Positions 35,982 through 44,550 of a stretch of 64,000 nt of DNA are shown here, piece after piece. Source of the stretch: Bacteriovoracaceae bacterium (lineage in GTDB: Bacteria; Bdellovibrionota; Bacteriovoracia; Bacteriovoracales; Bacteriovoracaceae); the NCBI GenBank assembly GCA_025210745.1, contig JAOARC010000010.1, forward strand, positions 31,454-95,453, written 5' to 3'. How positions within the stretch are numbered: position 1 is the first letter of the stretch; each line of letters begins with the position of its first letter. A program made the translations under genes and the position numbers. The notes beneath the pieces are model-generated. The model worked only from the letters and a program-made list of their open reading frames with translations, did not search any database and was not told where the DNA came from.

Positions 35982-36854
35982 ATGATAAACCATTTTAATC
36001 TGAAATTATCAGATGAAGATAAGCAAAAAAAAGACGAGCTTATTAATCAGCTAAGAGTTAAATATAAAGATTATAAAGACCCATGGGGATTTAATATTGA
36101 ATCTATTTCAAAGGCTTTAGACTTTATACTTCCTCTATACAAGAATTATTTCCGAGTAAGAGTTTTTGGAAAAGAAAATGTTCAAAATGAGCCCTATATG
36201 TTGGTATCTAACCATACGGGACAAATACCAATTGATGGTGTTCTTATAACAACGGCATTTGCAATGGAGATAGAGCCTCCTCGTGTTGTACATTCAATGG
36301 TTGAAAGGTTTTTAGCTGGGCTTCCCTTTTTAGGAGATCTCACGGCTCAAACGGGCTCTATTTTAGGAGATAGGGAAAACTGTAAATGGCTACTTAAAAA
36401 TAATGAATCAATCTTAGTTTTTCCAGAAGGAGTTAGAGGTATTTCAAAAGCATCTCCTGATTTTTATAAGCTTCAAAAATTTTCTCATGGTTTTTATAGA
36501 ATTGCAGCTAGTACAAAGACAAAGATCTTACCTATAAGTGTTGTTGGAGCTGAAGAAATGTATCCGTTTGTCTTTCATCTAAAAAAGATTGGAAAGAAGT
36601 TTGGACTTCCTTCACTTCCACTAACTTTAAATCTTTTACCTCTTCCATCACCTATTGATATTTATATTGGAGAGCCAATTGATATATCTGGACAAATTCA
36701 TCCTGAATCAACAGACGAAGAAATAAGAGAACATGTCTACAAGATTGAAAAGAAAATAAAACAAAATCTGTCTCATGGATTAAAAAATAGAAGACCTTTT
36801 TTTAATAAAATAAGAAAGCCTGTTCAAGATCTTATCTTTAGGATGAAGTCATGA
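35982..36854 (+). CDS. PlsC-like phospholipid acyltransferase
   Basis: The 290-residue product has the acyltransferase motifs NHTGQIPID (block I, NHx4D type, about residues 79-87), a GDRENCKWLLKNN segment and FPEGVRGIS (block III), as in 1-acylglycerol-3-phosphate acyltransferases and related enzymes. It probably transfers acyl groups to a lysophospholipid at the inner membrane. Its stop overlaps the start of the epimerase gene (ATGA), so the two share a transcript. Confidence 0.85.
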   Translation: MINHFNLKLSDEDKQKKDELINQLRVKYKDYKDPWGFNIESISKALDFILPLYKNYFRVRVFGKENVQNEPYMLVSNHTGQIPIDGVLITTAFAMEIEPPRVVHSMVERFLAGLPFLGDLTAQTGSILGDRENCKWLLKNNESILVFPEGVRGISKASPDFYKLQKFSHGFYRIAASTKTKILPISVVGAEEMYPFVFHLKKIGKKFGLPSLPLTLNLLPLPSPIDIYIGEPIDISGQIHPESTDEEIREHVYKIEKKIKQNLSHGLKNRRPFFNKIRKPVQDLIFRMKS

Positions 36855-37807
36855 CCAATAAAAATAAAAAAATTCTCATTATAGGTATTGCTGGAGGCTT
36901 AGCAAAAATTCTCACTAAGCTTATTTGGCAAAACTTTCCCGAATATGAGGTTATTGGAATTGATTCGCGAAAAATTCCAAAGCTTGATCACATACAAAAT
37001 TTACAAGCAATAAGAATGAAATACAAAAGAGGTAACTTTGAAAATCTCTTTCGAGAGCATAAGTTCGACTATGTCTTTCATCTTGCAAGAATAAGCCATA
37101 GTAAATCAAATAAATCGAATGATCTTGCCAAAAGACTAGAACTTAGTGTTATGGGCACAAATAGAATTCTAGATTTATGTTTAAAGTTTAATGTAAACAA
37201 GGTTATTATTTTAAGCACTTATCATGTTTACGGTGCCTTATATGATAATTCGATCTTTTTAAAAGAAGATGCTCCCCTAAAAGCAAGTATGAAGTACTCA
37301 CAACTAAGAGATGTTGTTGAAATGGATCAAATTTGCGAAGGCTTTATGTGGAAAAACAAAGAAAAGATTGAAACTATATTATTAAGACCATGTAATATCA
37401 TAGGAAATCAAGTTAATAACTCTATGACAAAGTTTTTAACAGGTAATTTATCTTTAAAGCCAATTGACTACAATCCTATTTTTCAATTTATACATGAATA
37501 TGACATGGCAAAAGTTCTTATGAGAACAATTAATGATGTTCCTACTGGTATATATAATGTTACTCCAGATGACTTTATTAGTCTTAACGATGCTGTCGAC
37601 ATTTCATCAAAATCATCACTTCCATTTATGATGAGTGCTGCCGGTATCCTAAATAAAGTACTAAAAATAGCAAATCTAAATGTCCCTGAATATCTTATTG
37701 ATTATTTAAAGTTTTCTTGTTTAATTGACAACAGTGAGATAAAGAAACATTTGGGAGAAAACTTTTATCGCTTTAAAGTTGAAGAATCCTTAAAACTTAT
37801 AACTTAA
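36851..37807 (+). CDS. NAD-dependent epimerase/dehydratase (extended SDR)
   Basis: The 318-residue product has an N-terminal nucleotide fold (ILIIGIAGGLAKILTKLI, a GxxGGxA variant), DYVFHLAR, VIILSTYHVYGAL with Ser/Thr of the triad, and later LLRPCNIIG. The usual YxxxK is not exact: YSQLRDVVE has Tyr, but Lys is replaced, so catalysis is uncertain. Members often act on nucleotide sugars. It is coupled to the acyltransferase gene; both may serve lipid or surface synthesis. Confidence 0.75.
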   Translation: MTNKNKKILIIGIAGGLAKILTKLIWQNFPEYEVIGIDSRKIPKLDHIQNLQAIRMKYKRGNFENLFREHKFDYVFHLARISHSKSNKSNDLAKRLELSVMGTNRILDLCLKFNVNKVIILSTYHVYGALYDNSIFLKEDAPLKASMKYSQLRDVVEMDQICEGFMWKNKEKIETILLRPCNIIGNQVNNSMTKFLTGNLSLKPIDYNPIFQFIHEYDMAKVLMRTINDVPTGIYNVTPDDFISLNDAVDISSKSSLPFMMSAAGILNKVLKIANLNVPEYLIDYLKFSCLIDNSEIKKHLGENFYRFKVEESLKLIT

Positions 37808-37812
37808 ATTAA

Positions 37813-38895
37813 ATGGATAAAATCAAGGAAATTTTTAAACTTTTTTTTAGCTTAGGATTATTTGCTTTTGGTGGACCTGCTGCTCACATAGCAATGCTAC
37901 ATAAAGAAGTTGTAGATAAAAGAAAGTGGATGGATGAAAAACACTTTTTAGATCTTGTTGGAGCAACTTCTTTAATCCCTGGTCCAAATTCAACAGAAAT
38001 GGTTATTCATAGTGGTTTCTACAGAGGAGGTATTCTAGGCTTGTTTACAGCTGGAATTTCTTTTATTTTACCAGCTTGTTTTATAACATATATCTTAGCT
38101 TATCTTTATCAATTATCTTTTCAGGTGCCAAATATTGATCAATATTTTATTGGAATTAAAGCCGCTGTACTTATTCTTATATGGAATGCTTTAAAGAAAC
38201 TATGGAAAAAAGCAGCTAAAAGCTTTGAACTATCTATTGTCGCTTTTCTTGTCTTTACTATAAGTTTTTTAGGATACTCAGAAGCTTTATCACTTTTTTT
38301 TGGTACTCTGATTGGTTTTGCTATAATCAAATTAAAAGCTTATCGTTCTTTAACTTCAATCGAGCCTTTTTCTATTTTCACTATTTTTTTAAAGATTGGA
38401 TCAATTCTTTTTGGTAGTGGTTATGTTCTTATAGCTTATCTTCAAGATGAATTAGTTGAAAATAAAATGTGGTTAACAAGTGCACAACTTGCTGATGCAA
38501 TTGCTATTGGCCAATTTACTCCAGGACCAGTTTTATCAACATCAACATTTATTGGATATCTATTGGCCAATGAACTAGGAGCTATAATTGCCACTATTGG
38601 TATATTTTTACCATCATTTTTATTTGTTCTTATCTTAAACCCTCTAATTCCTAAGATGAGATCTTCTAAAAACTTTTCTATTTTATTAGATTCAGTTAAT
38701 GCATCAGCAATAGGAATTATGGCTTATGCTTTAATTCCTATTTCTAAGGTAGCATTTATAAACTGGATAGGAATTACAATATTTATTTGTTGTACATTTA
38801 TCATATGGAAATTCCCAAAACTTAATTCTATAACACTTGTTTTATTTGCAAGTACTATGAATATTATTTTAGTTTCCCTTTCTAATATAACTTAG
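37813..38895 (+). CDS. chrA: Chromate transporter (CHR/ChrA family)
   Basis: The 360-residue inner-membrane protein has two homologous halves of about five segments each, with CHR signatures: FFSLGLFAFGGPAAHIAMLHKEVV, the LVGATSLIPGPNSTEM loop and, in the second half, FLKIGSILFGSGYVLIAYLQ with AIGQFTPGPVLSTSTFIG. ChrA proteins expel chromate by exchange or proton motive force; not all homologues confer resistance. It starts five bases after the epimerase stop and ends in an overlap with the DUF938 gene. Confidence 0.9.
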   Translation: MDKIKEIFKLFFSLGLFAFGGPAAHIAMLHKEVVDKRKWMDEKHFLDLVGATSLIPGPNSTEMVIHSGFYRGGILGLFTAGISFILPACFITYILAYLYQLSFQVPNIDQYFIGIKAAVLILIWNALKKLWKKAAKSFELSIVAFLVFTISFLGYSEALSLFFGTLIGFAIIKLKAYRSLTSIEPFSIFTIFLKIGSILFGSGYVLIAYLQDELVENKMWLTSAQLADAIAIGQFTPGPVLSTSTFIGYLLANELGAIIATIGIFLPSFLFVLILNPLIPKMRSSKNFSILLDSVNASAIGIMAYALIPISKVAFINWIGITIFICCTFIIWKFPKLNSITLVLFASTMNIILVSLSNIT

Positions 38896-39483
38896 TCTTC
38901 TAAAAACTAATGTTCTATTATTAGCTGGCATTTCATGATCAAAAACGAGTTCAAAACCATTCTTAGACATCTGATGAGATACATCTTCAAAATTTCTAAT
39001 ACCGGACTTTATATCTTTATCTTTTAACCACTGATCAAAAGTTTCATTTGATGGACTTGAAAACTCTCCATTATAATTAAAAGGACCATAGATAAATACT
39101 AAAGCCTCTTGTCTTAATCTTTTTCCTAAAAGCTTGAACATTGCCTTACATTCTTTCCACGACATTATATGTAGTGTATTTGCAGTAAAAACATAATCAA
39201 ACTTTAATCGGGGAAAATCATCTTTTCCGACCCTAAAAGTATGAGGACCTAAAATATTACTTGAACCTTCTTTTTCTATTCGAGCTTTTATAAGTTTATG
39301 ATTAATCTTAAGCTCTGAGGTATGCCATTTTAATAACTTAAAATGCTTAGACAACAAAACAGCATGCTCTGCCGTTCCACTACCTATTTCTAAAAGATTA
39401 CCTTTGTTTATTTCATAACATTTTAAAATATCTAAAATTGAACTTGAATTTCTTAACACTGATGGTGATGATCTTAATTCCAT
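38869..39483 (-). CDS. DUF938 class I SAM-dependent methyltransferase
   Basis: The 204-residue product has the SAM-binding LLEIGSGTAEHAVLLSKHF, DYVFTANTLHIMSW and YGPFNYNGEFSSPSNETFDQWL, matching the DUF938 family, a methyltransferase-like group of unknown substrate. It is transcribed away from tRNA-Leu and overlaps the chrA end by 27 bases. Confidence 0.87.
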   Translation of the reverse strand: MELRSSPSVLRNSSSILDILKCYEINKGNLLEIGSGTAEHAVLLSKHFKLLKWHTSELKINHKLIKARIEKEGSSNILGPHTFRVGKDDFPRLKFDYVFTANTLHIMSWKECKAMFKLLGKRLRQEALVFIYGPFNYNGEFSSPSNETFDQWLKDKDIKSGIRNFEDVSHQMSKNGFELVFDHEMPANNRTLVFRRLSYIRKGN

Positions 39484-39495
39484 AATAAATTATCC

Positions 39496-39524
39496 TTGAT
39501 TGATTCTACAATATCAGGTTTAAT
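39496..39524 (+). promoter_or_regulatory. Promoter of tRNA-Leu
   Basis: TTGATT (39496-39501), a 17-base spacer and TTTAAT (39519-39524). Transcription would start near 39531, seven bases before the tRNA 5' end. Confidence 0.55.
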
Positions 39525-39537
39525 AATTAAAGAGTTT

Positions 39538-39621
39538 GGCCCGGTGGTGGAATGGTAGACACGAATGATTCAAAATCATTTGCCTTAGGGTGTGCGAGTT
39601 CAAGTCTCGCCCGGGCCACCA
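39538..39621 (+). tRNA. tRNA-Leu (anticodon CAA)
   Basis: An 84-base class II tRNA. Acceptor GGCCCGG pairs with CCGGGCC, followed by A and an encoded CCA (39619-39621). The anticodon arm is AATGA-TTCAAAA-TCATT with CAA at 39571-39573. The T arm is GCGAG-TTCAAGT-CTCGC, and the long variable arm is typical of leucine. Its 3' end serves as the left copy of a 15-bp direct repeat, the mark of island insertion. Confidence 0.95.
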
Positions 39622-39625
39622 ACAA
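39611..39625 (+). repeat. Left attachment-like repeat (tRNA 3' end)
   Basis: CCGGGCCACCAACAA spans the last 11 bases of tRNA-Leu and the next four. It is identical to 42591-42605. Site-specific recombinases commonly use tRNA 3' ends, and recombination regenerates this sequence at both borders. Confidence 0.8.
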
Positions 39626-39640
39626 TTTCTTGATAAAACT

Positions 39641-39667
39641 AAAGCCATTCCAAGATGGCTTTTTTTA
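39641..39667 (+). terminator. Rho-independent terminator after tRNA-Leu
   Basis: An eight-bp stem AAAGCCAT/ATGGCTTT (39641-39648 and 39655-39662) with a six-base loop, running into a T-rich stretch. It lies inside the island, 20 bases after the tRNA. From here to 39806 I see no gene; the stretch is AT-rich with several stops in all frames. Confidence 0.8.
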
Positions 39668-39806
39668 TTTCTAAATACTTATAAACATAGAACTAGAAGA
39701 CCAAGGCATAACTTAAGTCATTTCTTTTAAATCTTTCTCTGTATTTCTATTTATTTCTCAAAGTTGGCTGTTTTTTGGCTGCCTCTGGCTAACGAAAGAA
39801 GAAAAG

Positions 39807-40403
39807 TTACTTTTCTAGTCGACTTCTCAATCTTTCAATAAGATCCTTATTAATCTCTTGAACGGTTAATTCTTTTTGTTTGTCCCATCTTTCGGACATA
39901 GCTTCTATACTTGAATCTAGAATACTACTTAATAATGCCTTCTTATCAGCTAAGCTCATACTTGATGGTGAGATCAGCTTACCAATGTAACTTCTAGTGG
40001 GAGCTAAAACATAATGAGTTATTTTATCTTCATTCCAAGTTTCAACATCATGATGTACAGTAAAGCTTCTTGAAAGACTATTTACAATATCTTCACTTTC
40101 AGACATTCCCTCAAATTCAAAATTATCTGACATTGAATCTAGATCATTTGTATAAAGTACAGCAACAGTATCAGCAAAAAGTTCATTATAAGGAGAACTA
40201 ATGTTTTTTATTTTAACACCAAAAGCTGCACCCAAATAATCATCCTCTAACTTTTTTATTACCAATTCGGACTCTTCCACTTTTCGATTTAAATCTGTAA
40301 CTTTATCCCCAACATTCTTAACACATTCAAGATCGCCTAGTTCCATACAAGATTGAGATCTAGCAAACAATTGCTTCAACTTTCTCCATCCAGTTACAAC
40401 CAA
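39807..40403 (-). CDS. Island protein of unknown function, start doubtful
   Basis: A 198-residue frame, mostly helical, with a coiled stretch (VTDLNRKVEESELVIKKLED) and no known motif. The first codon available is TTG 40403 with AGG only three bases away, a poor start. An ATG at 40410 in another frame encodes hydrophobic MFFLGIWL before a stop, as if a signal or anchor had been split off by a frameshift near a T run. The gene may be 5'-damaged or truncated. It lies behind the terminator of the preceding gene, with no clear promoter. Confidence 0.4.
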   Translation of the reverse strand: MVVTGWRKLKQLFARSQSCMELGDLECVKNVGDKVTDLNRKVEESELVIKKLEDDYLGAAFGVKIKNISSPYNELFADTVAVLYTNDLDSMSDNFEFEGMSESEDIVNSLSRSFTVHHDVETWNEDKITHYVLAPTRSYIGKLISPSSMSLADKKALLSSILDSSIEAMSERWDKQKELTVQEINKDLIERLRSRLEK

Positions 40404-40449
40404 ATACCTAAAAAGAACATTGATAGATTAATAGAAGGAGTATTTGCTC

Positions 40450-40475
40450 AAAAAAAAGAGCACCTTTCGATGCTC
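40450..40475 (-). terminator. Rho-independent terminator of the secreted island gene
   Basis: On the minus strand GAGCATC-GAAA-GGTGCTC (40475-40458) makes a seven-bp stem with a GAAA tetraloop, one G-U pair, followed by eight T. It ends the transcript of the 349-residue secreted protein. Confidence 0.85.
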
Positions 40476-40504
40476 CTAATATATATTAATTTATTCAATT
40501 ATTA

Positions 40505-41554
40505 TTACCACCAAGCTTGAGTAGGAAGTAAGTTTAGATCTTCTTGAGATAACTTGTTACATTCCATGTTCTCAAAATTTTCATCATCATATCCTGGGAA
40601 CTCAAAGTTTGAAGACTTAATTTGTGTAACTCTTCTAGAAATCCCATTCCCTAAATCTAACTCAGTTACTTCAAGGTCAATCATATGTGAATCTACATTA
40701 GAGTTAATAGGCGTTACAAAAAACTGCATAGACGTCCCATAATCATCATTTAAAATAGCATCTACTAGATGTGTCCATGACATTGTATCCATTTCTACAA
40801 CATGAGGTTGATGCAACATTGCTCCATTTAGCCTAGAAAATGTTATGAAGTGATCATTATTTCTTTTGTGAATGAAGAAAACTGATCCTAATCTTTTTGA
40901 TCCTGGCTCTACTGCTGACAAAGATTCACATGCAATGTCACCTACCTTTAATGAACTAAAGTCAAAATTAGCGAATTGAAAGTCAGAAGCAAAATAACGA
41001 GCAACTGTTCTTCTAGTTCTCGAAGAAGTCTCTACTCCAGTAAACCTTTCGAAAAACCAAAGTAATTCATGAACTACTAGACCAGCTTTTGATGTCTCAG
41101 ACATCTTATCCCAAAAGTCACCGACAATAAAAACTCGACTTATTCCTTGGAAATTAGCTAACTGCTCTATAGTACAATTACTTGGAAGGTTAAAGATTTC
41201 TCCAGAGTCCTCAACCTTCTGCAACCTAAAGCCAGGTGGTAGTATCTTAATGCCATTTTTTACTTTTGGAAGCCACTCCTTATTCAGATAGCTCAAATGA
41301 GGTCTATCAGTTGTCTTTTGAACAAACTCATTCTGAATAATCGTATGATAATCCCCTGTTCTTTCAGGTATTGTATATCCTTCGAGGTTTTTCCCTTCAA
41401 AGAAATCAAGCAATTCAACAGAAGCTATAGAGCCATCAGTGTTTTTACATACAACCCCACGGCCACCACCACCATCTGAAACCCCATCTATTTTAAAGAT
41501 TTCAGCAGATACATTTAAACTAACTAAAGCAATTAAAGAAATTAAGATTTTCAT
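40505..41554 (-). CDS. Secreted island protein of a Bdellovibrionales-type family
   Basis: The 349-residue protein has a signal peptide (MKILISLIALVSLNVSA), then GGGGRGVVCKNTDGSIASVELLDFFEG and, mid-protein, KAGLVVHELLWFFERFTG followed by SRTRRTVARYFAS. These two motifs are familiar from uncharacterised exported proteins of Bdellovibrio-like bacteria; the HE is not followed by a metalloprotease HExxH. The C-terminal 120 residues look beta-rich. AAGGAG lies four bases before the ATG. It diverges from the TIGR02147 regulator, which is a likely controller. Confidence 0.65.
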   Translation of the reverse strand: MKILISLIALVSLNVSAEIFKIDGVSDGGGGRGVVCKNTDGSIASVELLDFFEGKNLEGYTIPERTGDYHTIIQNEFVQKTTDRPHLSYLNKEWLPKVKNGIKILPPGFRLQKVEDSGEIFNLPSNCTIEQLANFQGISRVFIVGDFWDKMSETSKAGLVVHELLWFFERFTGVETSSRTRRTVARYFASDFQFANFDFSSLKVGDIACESLSAVEPGSKRLGSVFFIHKRNNDHFITFSRLNGAMLHQPHVVEMDTMSWTHLVDAILNDDYGTSMQFFVTPINSNVDSHMIDLEVTELDLGNGISRRVTQIKSSNFEFPGYDDENFENMECNKLSQEDLNLLPTQAWW

Positions 41555-41678
41555 ACTTCTCCTTATATAAATTAAAAGTTACTTACGCAATGCCTTCATT
41601 GATTCGTAAAATATATCTTTAATTTACTTAATATTTTTGTTAAAAATAGATCTAAATTGTAAAAAAAAACTATTAATA

Positions 41679-41694
41679 TTAACAAAAATGTTAA
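41679..41694. promoter_or_regulatory. Inverted repeat between divergent island genes
   Basis: TTAACA-AAAA-TGTTAA (six-bp arms) ends four bases before the regulator's first ATG. It is well placed to be the operator for autoregulation and for control of the divergent secreted gene. Confidence 0.4.
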
Positions 41695-41698
41695 GCAA

Positions 41699-42517
41699 AT
41701 GGTGTATATGTTTGATTTTACTAGTGATAACTATAAGGAATTACTAAGATATATTATTAGTAGTAAGCCTAAATCAGGCCGAGGGATTGCTAAGTCACTG
41801 GCTGAATATCTCCAATCTAGCAGTGTGGCAGTAAGCCAAATCCTTAAAGCTGAGCGAGACTTTTCTGATGAACAAGCCTACAAAGTATCACTTTATTTCG
41901 GCTTCACAGAGTTAGAAACAAAGTATTTCTTAAAACTAGTGACTTACAATAAATGTTCAAATTTCGAATATAAAAAATACCTTGAAGATGAACTCAGAAA
42001 AATTCGAGTTGAAGCAAAAAAAGTAAAATCTAGATACAAGAAATTCAAAGAACTGAAAGAAGTTGATAAGGCAATATTCTATTCAGATAAGTACTACAGC
42101 TCGGCTCGAATTTTGTCCTCACTTGATAAAATAAATACCTCTGAGGATTTGGCAAATTATCTTAATCTGCCACTAGAGAAAGTTGATATCATTCTAGATT
42201 TCTTACTAGAAAGCCACTTAGTTGAACAACCTAATAAAAATCAATTAGAGGTTGGGCCACAACATACTTTTATCCCAGCTGATTCTATTCATATCAAAAA
42301 TCATCATCGTAATTGGAGACTTCATTCTCTAGAGAGGGTAAACAAACTAGATCCAGATAAGGAGCTTATGTATACAGCACCTATAGCCCTATCTAATGAA
42401 GACTATGAAAAGCTTAGAAATAATATATTAGCATTCATCAAAGAAACCTTAGAACTACTTGGTCCATCTAAAGAAGAAACTGTTGCTTGCTTTAATATAG
42501 ATTTGGTAAAGTTCTAG
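41699..42517 (+). CDS. TIGR02147 family DNA-binding regulator
   Basis: The 272-residue product has the family layout: FDFTSDNYKELLRYII at the start, an N-terminal helix-turn-helix (GIAKSLAEYLQSSSVAVSQILKAERDFSDEQAYKV), a lysine-rich linker, a second helical part with INTSEDLANYLNLPLEKVDIILDFLLESHLV, and a DUF4423-type C-terminus. The family is abundant in Bdellovibrionota and Fibrobacteres and rare elsewhere; targets are unknown. The start may be ATG 41699 or ATG 41708; no Shine-Dalgarno is obvious. It is the last island gene. After it, 42516-42545 can fold a seven-bp hairpin without a T-run, and no gene lies before 42627. Confidence 0.82.
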   Translation: MVYMFDFTSDNYKELLRYIISSKPKSGRGIAKSLAEYLQSSSVAVSQILKAERDFSDEQAYKVSLYFGFTELETKYFLKLVTYNKCSNFEYKKYLEDELRKIRVEAKKVKSRYKKFKELKEVDKAIFYSDKYYSSARILSSLDKINTSEDLANYLNLPLEKVDIILDFLLESHLVEQPNKNQLEVGPQHTFIPADSIHIKNHHRNWRLHSLERVNKLDPDKELMYTAPIALSNEDYEKLRNNILAFIKETLELLGPSKEETVACFNIDLVKF

Positions 42518-42590
42518 TCAGTGTTAATCAGACAGTAGACTGACTCCATCTAGTATATTAATATAAATCATTAATAATTAAGGTGGTTTA

Positions 42591-42605
42591 CCGGGCCACC
42601 AACAA
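42591..42605 (+). repeat. Right attachment-like repeat
   Basis: CCGGGCCACCAACAA, identical to 39611-39625. The bases on either side differ from the left copy, so the repeat is exactly 15 bp. Confidence 0.8.
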
Positions 42606-42626
42606 CAAATATTTGCTAAAAATAAT

Positions 42627-43037
42627 ATGATTATACAAAAAGAAATAATACTCAATAAAAAGCCTCGTGGCTTTCATCTTATCACAAATGAAATCTTAGC
42701 CTCTTTGTCTGAACTACCTCCTATTGGATTACTTCATCTTTTTATAAAACATTCTTCTGCTGGTATAACAATTAATGAAAACTGTGACCCTACGGTTCGA
42801 TTAGACTTTGAAGCCTCTTTTAACAAAATTGTTCCTGAAAATGAACCTTATTATCAACATACTCATGAAGGGGCTGATGACATGCCTGCTCATATAAAAA
42901 GTACTCTAACTGGACATGAAATAACGATACCTATTTGCGACAATCAACTTGCATTAGGAACTTGGCAAGGCATATACCTCTGTGAATTTAGAAATAATGC
43001 CTCAAAAAGAAAAATTATGGCCACTATATATAATTAA
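42627..43037 (+). CDS. YjbQ/UPF0047 family protein
   Basis: The 136-residue product has the full UPF0047 pattern: GFHLITNEI, LLHLFIKHSSAGITINENCDP, HTHEGADDMPAHIKSTLTG and LGTWQGIYLCEFR. The His/Glu cluster (HTHEGADDMPAH) probably binds a metal; low thiamin-phosphate synthase activity was reported for family members, but the real role is open. It follows the right island border directly and is followed by selO after two bases. Confidence 0.9.
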   Translation: MIIQKEIILNKKPRGFHLITNEILASLSELPPIGLLHLFIKHSSAGITINENCDPTVRLDFEASFNKIVPENEPYYQHTHEGADDMPAHIKSTLTGHEITIPICDNQLALGTWQGIYLCEFRNNASKRKIMATIYN

Positions 43038-43039
43038 TA

Positions 43040-44461
43040 ATGATATTGTTTAAAAATACATACTCCAAACTTCCCAAAAACTTTTTTCACAAAAATAATC
43101 CTAGTATTTTTCCTAGCCCAAAACTAGTTTGCATAAACAATGACTTAGCAAAAGAGCTCCAGATAGATATAGAAAACTATTCAAAGCAAGAACTCGCGCG
43201 TATTTTTTCAGGTCAAACGATATTACCAGGATCAGAACCTATTTCAACTGTATATGCTGGTTTTCAATTTGGACATCCAGTCGCACAACTTGGAGATGGA
43301 AGAGCTCACTTACTTGGAGAAATTAATGGTTTTGATATCCAACTTAAAGGAAGTGGAAAAAGTCTATATTCTAGGAAGGGCGATGGAAAAAGTACTCTTG
43401 GTTCAGTTATTAGAGAATATATTATTAGCGAAGCTATGCATGCACTTGGAATACCAACAACAAGAGCTCTATGTGCCGTAATAACAGGAGAAAATATCTA
43501 TCGCCAAGAAGGCTTAGTTCCAGGCGGTGTACTAACAAGAGTCGCTAGCTCTCACCTAAGAGTAGGTCATTTCCAATTTTTTTCATTTAATAACGATCAT
43601 GACTCTCTTAAAATCTTATTAGATTACACTTTAAAAAGACATTATCCTAAACTTTTAAGACATCAAACATACAGAGAAAAATCTATTGAGTTTTTAAAAG
43701 AAGTCATTAATAAGCAATCAGATTTAATTGCAAAGTGGAGTTCTATTGGCTTTATTCATGGAGTAATGAATACAGATAATTTTTCTGTCGCGGGAATTAC
43801 AATTGATTATGGCCCTTGTGCTTTTATGGATGAATTCAAATTAAAAAAAGTCTTTAGTTCAATAGACCATCACGGAAGATATTCTTACTTCAATCAGGTT
43901 CCTATTGCAAAATGGAATATCCTAAGATTAGCTGAATGTTTAATCCCTCTTATTAGTGAATGCGAAGATACTGCTATTAAAATTATCCAAGAAGAAATTG
44001 TTACTTTATTAAATATGTTTGAAACAAAAAGAATGATGTTTTTTTCTAAAAAGCTTGGAATTATAAATTATAAAGACTCTGATAAAAAAATTATTTTAAC
44101 CTTTTTAGAGTACCTAGAAGATGAATCTTTAGATTTTACACTTAGCTTTAGATACCTCGAAGACTTATTCAATAATCAAACGGACTTTTATCCTAAAACA
44201 GCTAAACTTGAAACGTTTTTAAAAGAATGGAAAACTAGAGTAAATTGCGTTAAAAAGCTAACAGATGTTAATCCTATATTTATCCCTAGAAATCATCTTA
44301 TTCAAAAAGCAATCGATGAAGCAAATCAAGGTAATTATCAATACTTCTTAAAGCTTAATAAAGCTCTTTTGAGTCCATACAAATACAATAATGATTTTGA
44401 AGAATTCCTCTTACCGCCAACTTCTCAACAAAGAGTATATCAGACTTTTTGTGGTACATGA
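43040..44461 (+). CDS. selO: Protein adenylyltransferase SelO (YdiU)
   Basis: A pseudokinase-fold enzyme that transfers AMP to protein hydroxyls and is linked to redox stress. The 473-residue product shows YAGFQFGHPVAQLGDGRAHLLGE, the IQLKGSGKSLYSRKGDGKSTLGSVIREY segment, VASSHLRVGHFQF and the inverted catalytic/metal part GVMNTDNFSVAGITIDYGPCAFMD. All family blocks are present and length is normal. It is probably co-transcribed with yjbQ. Confidence 0.95.
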   Translation: MILFKNTYSKLPKNFFHKNNPSIFPSPKLVCINNDLAKELQIDIENYSKQELARIFSGQTILPGSEPISTVYAGFQFGHPVAQLGDGRAHLLGEINGFDIQLKGSGKSLYSRKGDGKSTLGSVIREYIISEAMHALGIPTTRALCAVITGENIYRQEGLVPGGVLTRVASSHLRVGHFQFFSFNNDHDSLKILLDYTLKRHYPKLLRHQTYREKSIEFLKEVINKQSDLIAKWSSIGFIHGVMNTDNFSVAGITIDYGPCAFMDEFKLKKVFSSIDHHGRYSYFNQVPIAKWNILRLAECLIPLISECEDTAIKIIQEEIVTLLNMFETKRMMFFSKKLGIINYKDSDKKIILTFLEYLEDESLDFTLSFRYLEDLFNNQTDFYPKTAKLETFLKEWKTRVNCVKKLTDVNPIFIPRNHLIQKAIDEANQGNYQYFLKLNKALLSPYKYNNDFEEFLLPPTSQQRVYQTFCGT

Positions 44462-44516
44462 CACAACGAAAAAGCTGTAGTTCTTTCACATATATCAATA
44501 AAAGAAACTAAAAACT

Positions 44517-44544
44517 TTGCACAATACTTCACATTAGCTATACA
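44517..44544 (+). promoter_or_regulatory. Promoter of the DUF1456-cvfB pair (leaderless)
   Basis: TTGCAC (44517-44522), a 16-base spacer and TATACA (44539-44544). The start of transcription would fall at ATG 44551; no Shine-Dalgarno is present between. Confidence 0.5.
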
Positions 44545-44550
44545 TGTGAA

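Larger units (their letters stand above)
39626..42605. mobile_element. About 3-kb genomic island inserted at tRNA-Leu, no integrase seen
   Basis: The interval between the two exact 15-bp repeats holds three genes: a coiled protein (39807), a secreted protein (40505) and a TIGR02147 regulator (41699). Three hand-counted lines inside gave 35-37% G+C, against 25-28% for three lines outside, a small sample only. No recombinase, transposase or replication gene is recognisable, so it is either a remnant or a passenger mobilised in trans. The two ends differ in base composition from neighbours, and the right border lies 21 bases before the YjbQ start. Confidence 0.7.

Noticed and set aside
40505..41554. 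Secreted island protein as an HExxH metalloprotease
   Set aside because: The HE in VVHELLWFFER is followed by no second His at the needed distance.
42516..42545. Hairpin after the TIGR02147 gene as a terminator
   Set aside because: The seven-bp stem has a 16-base loop and no T-run.
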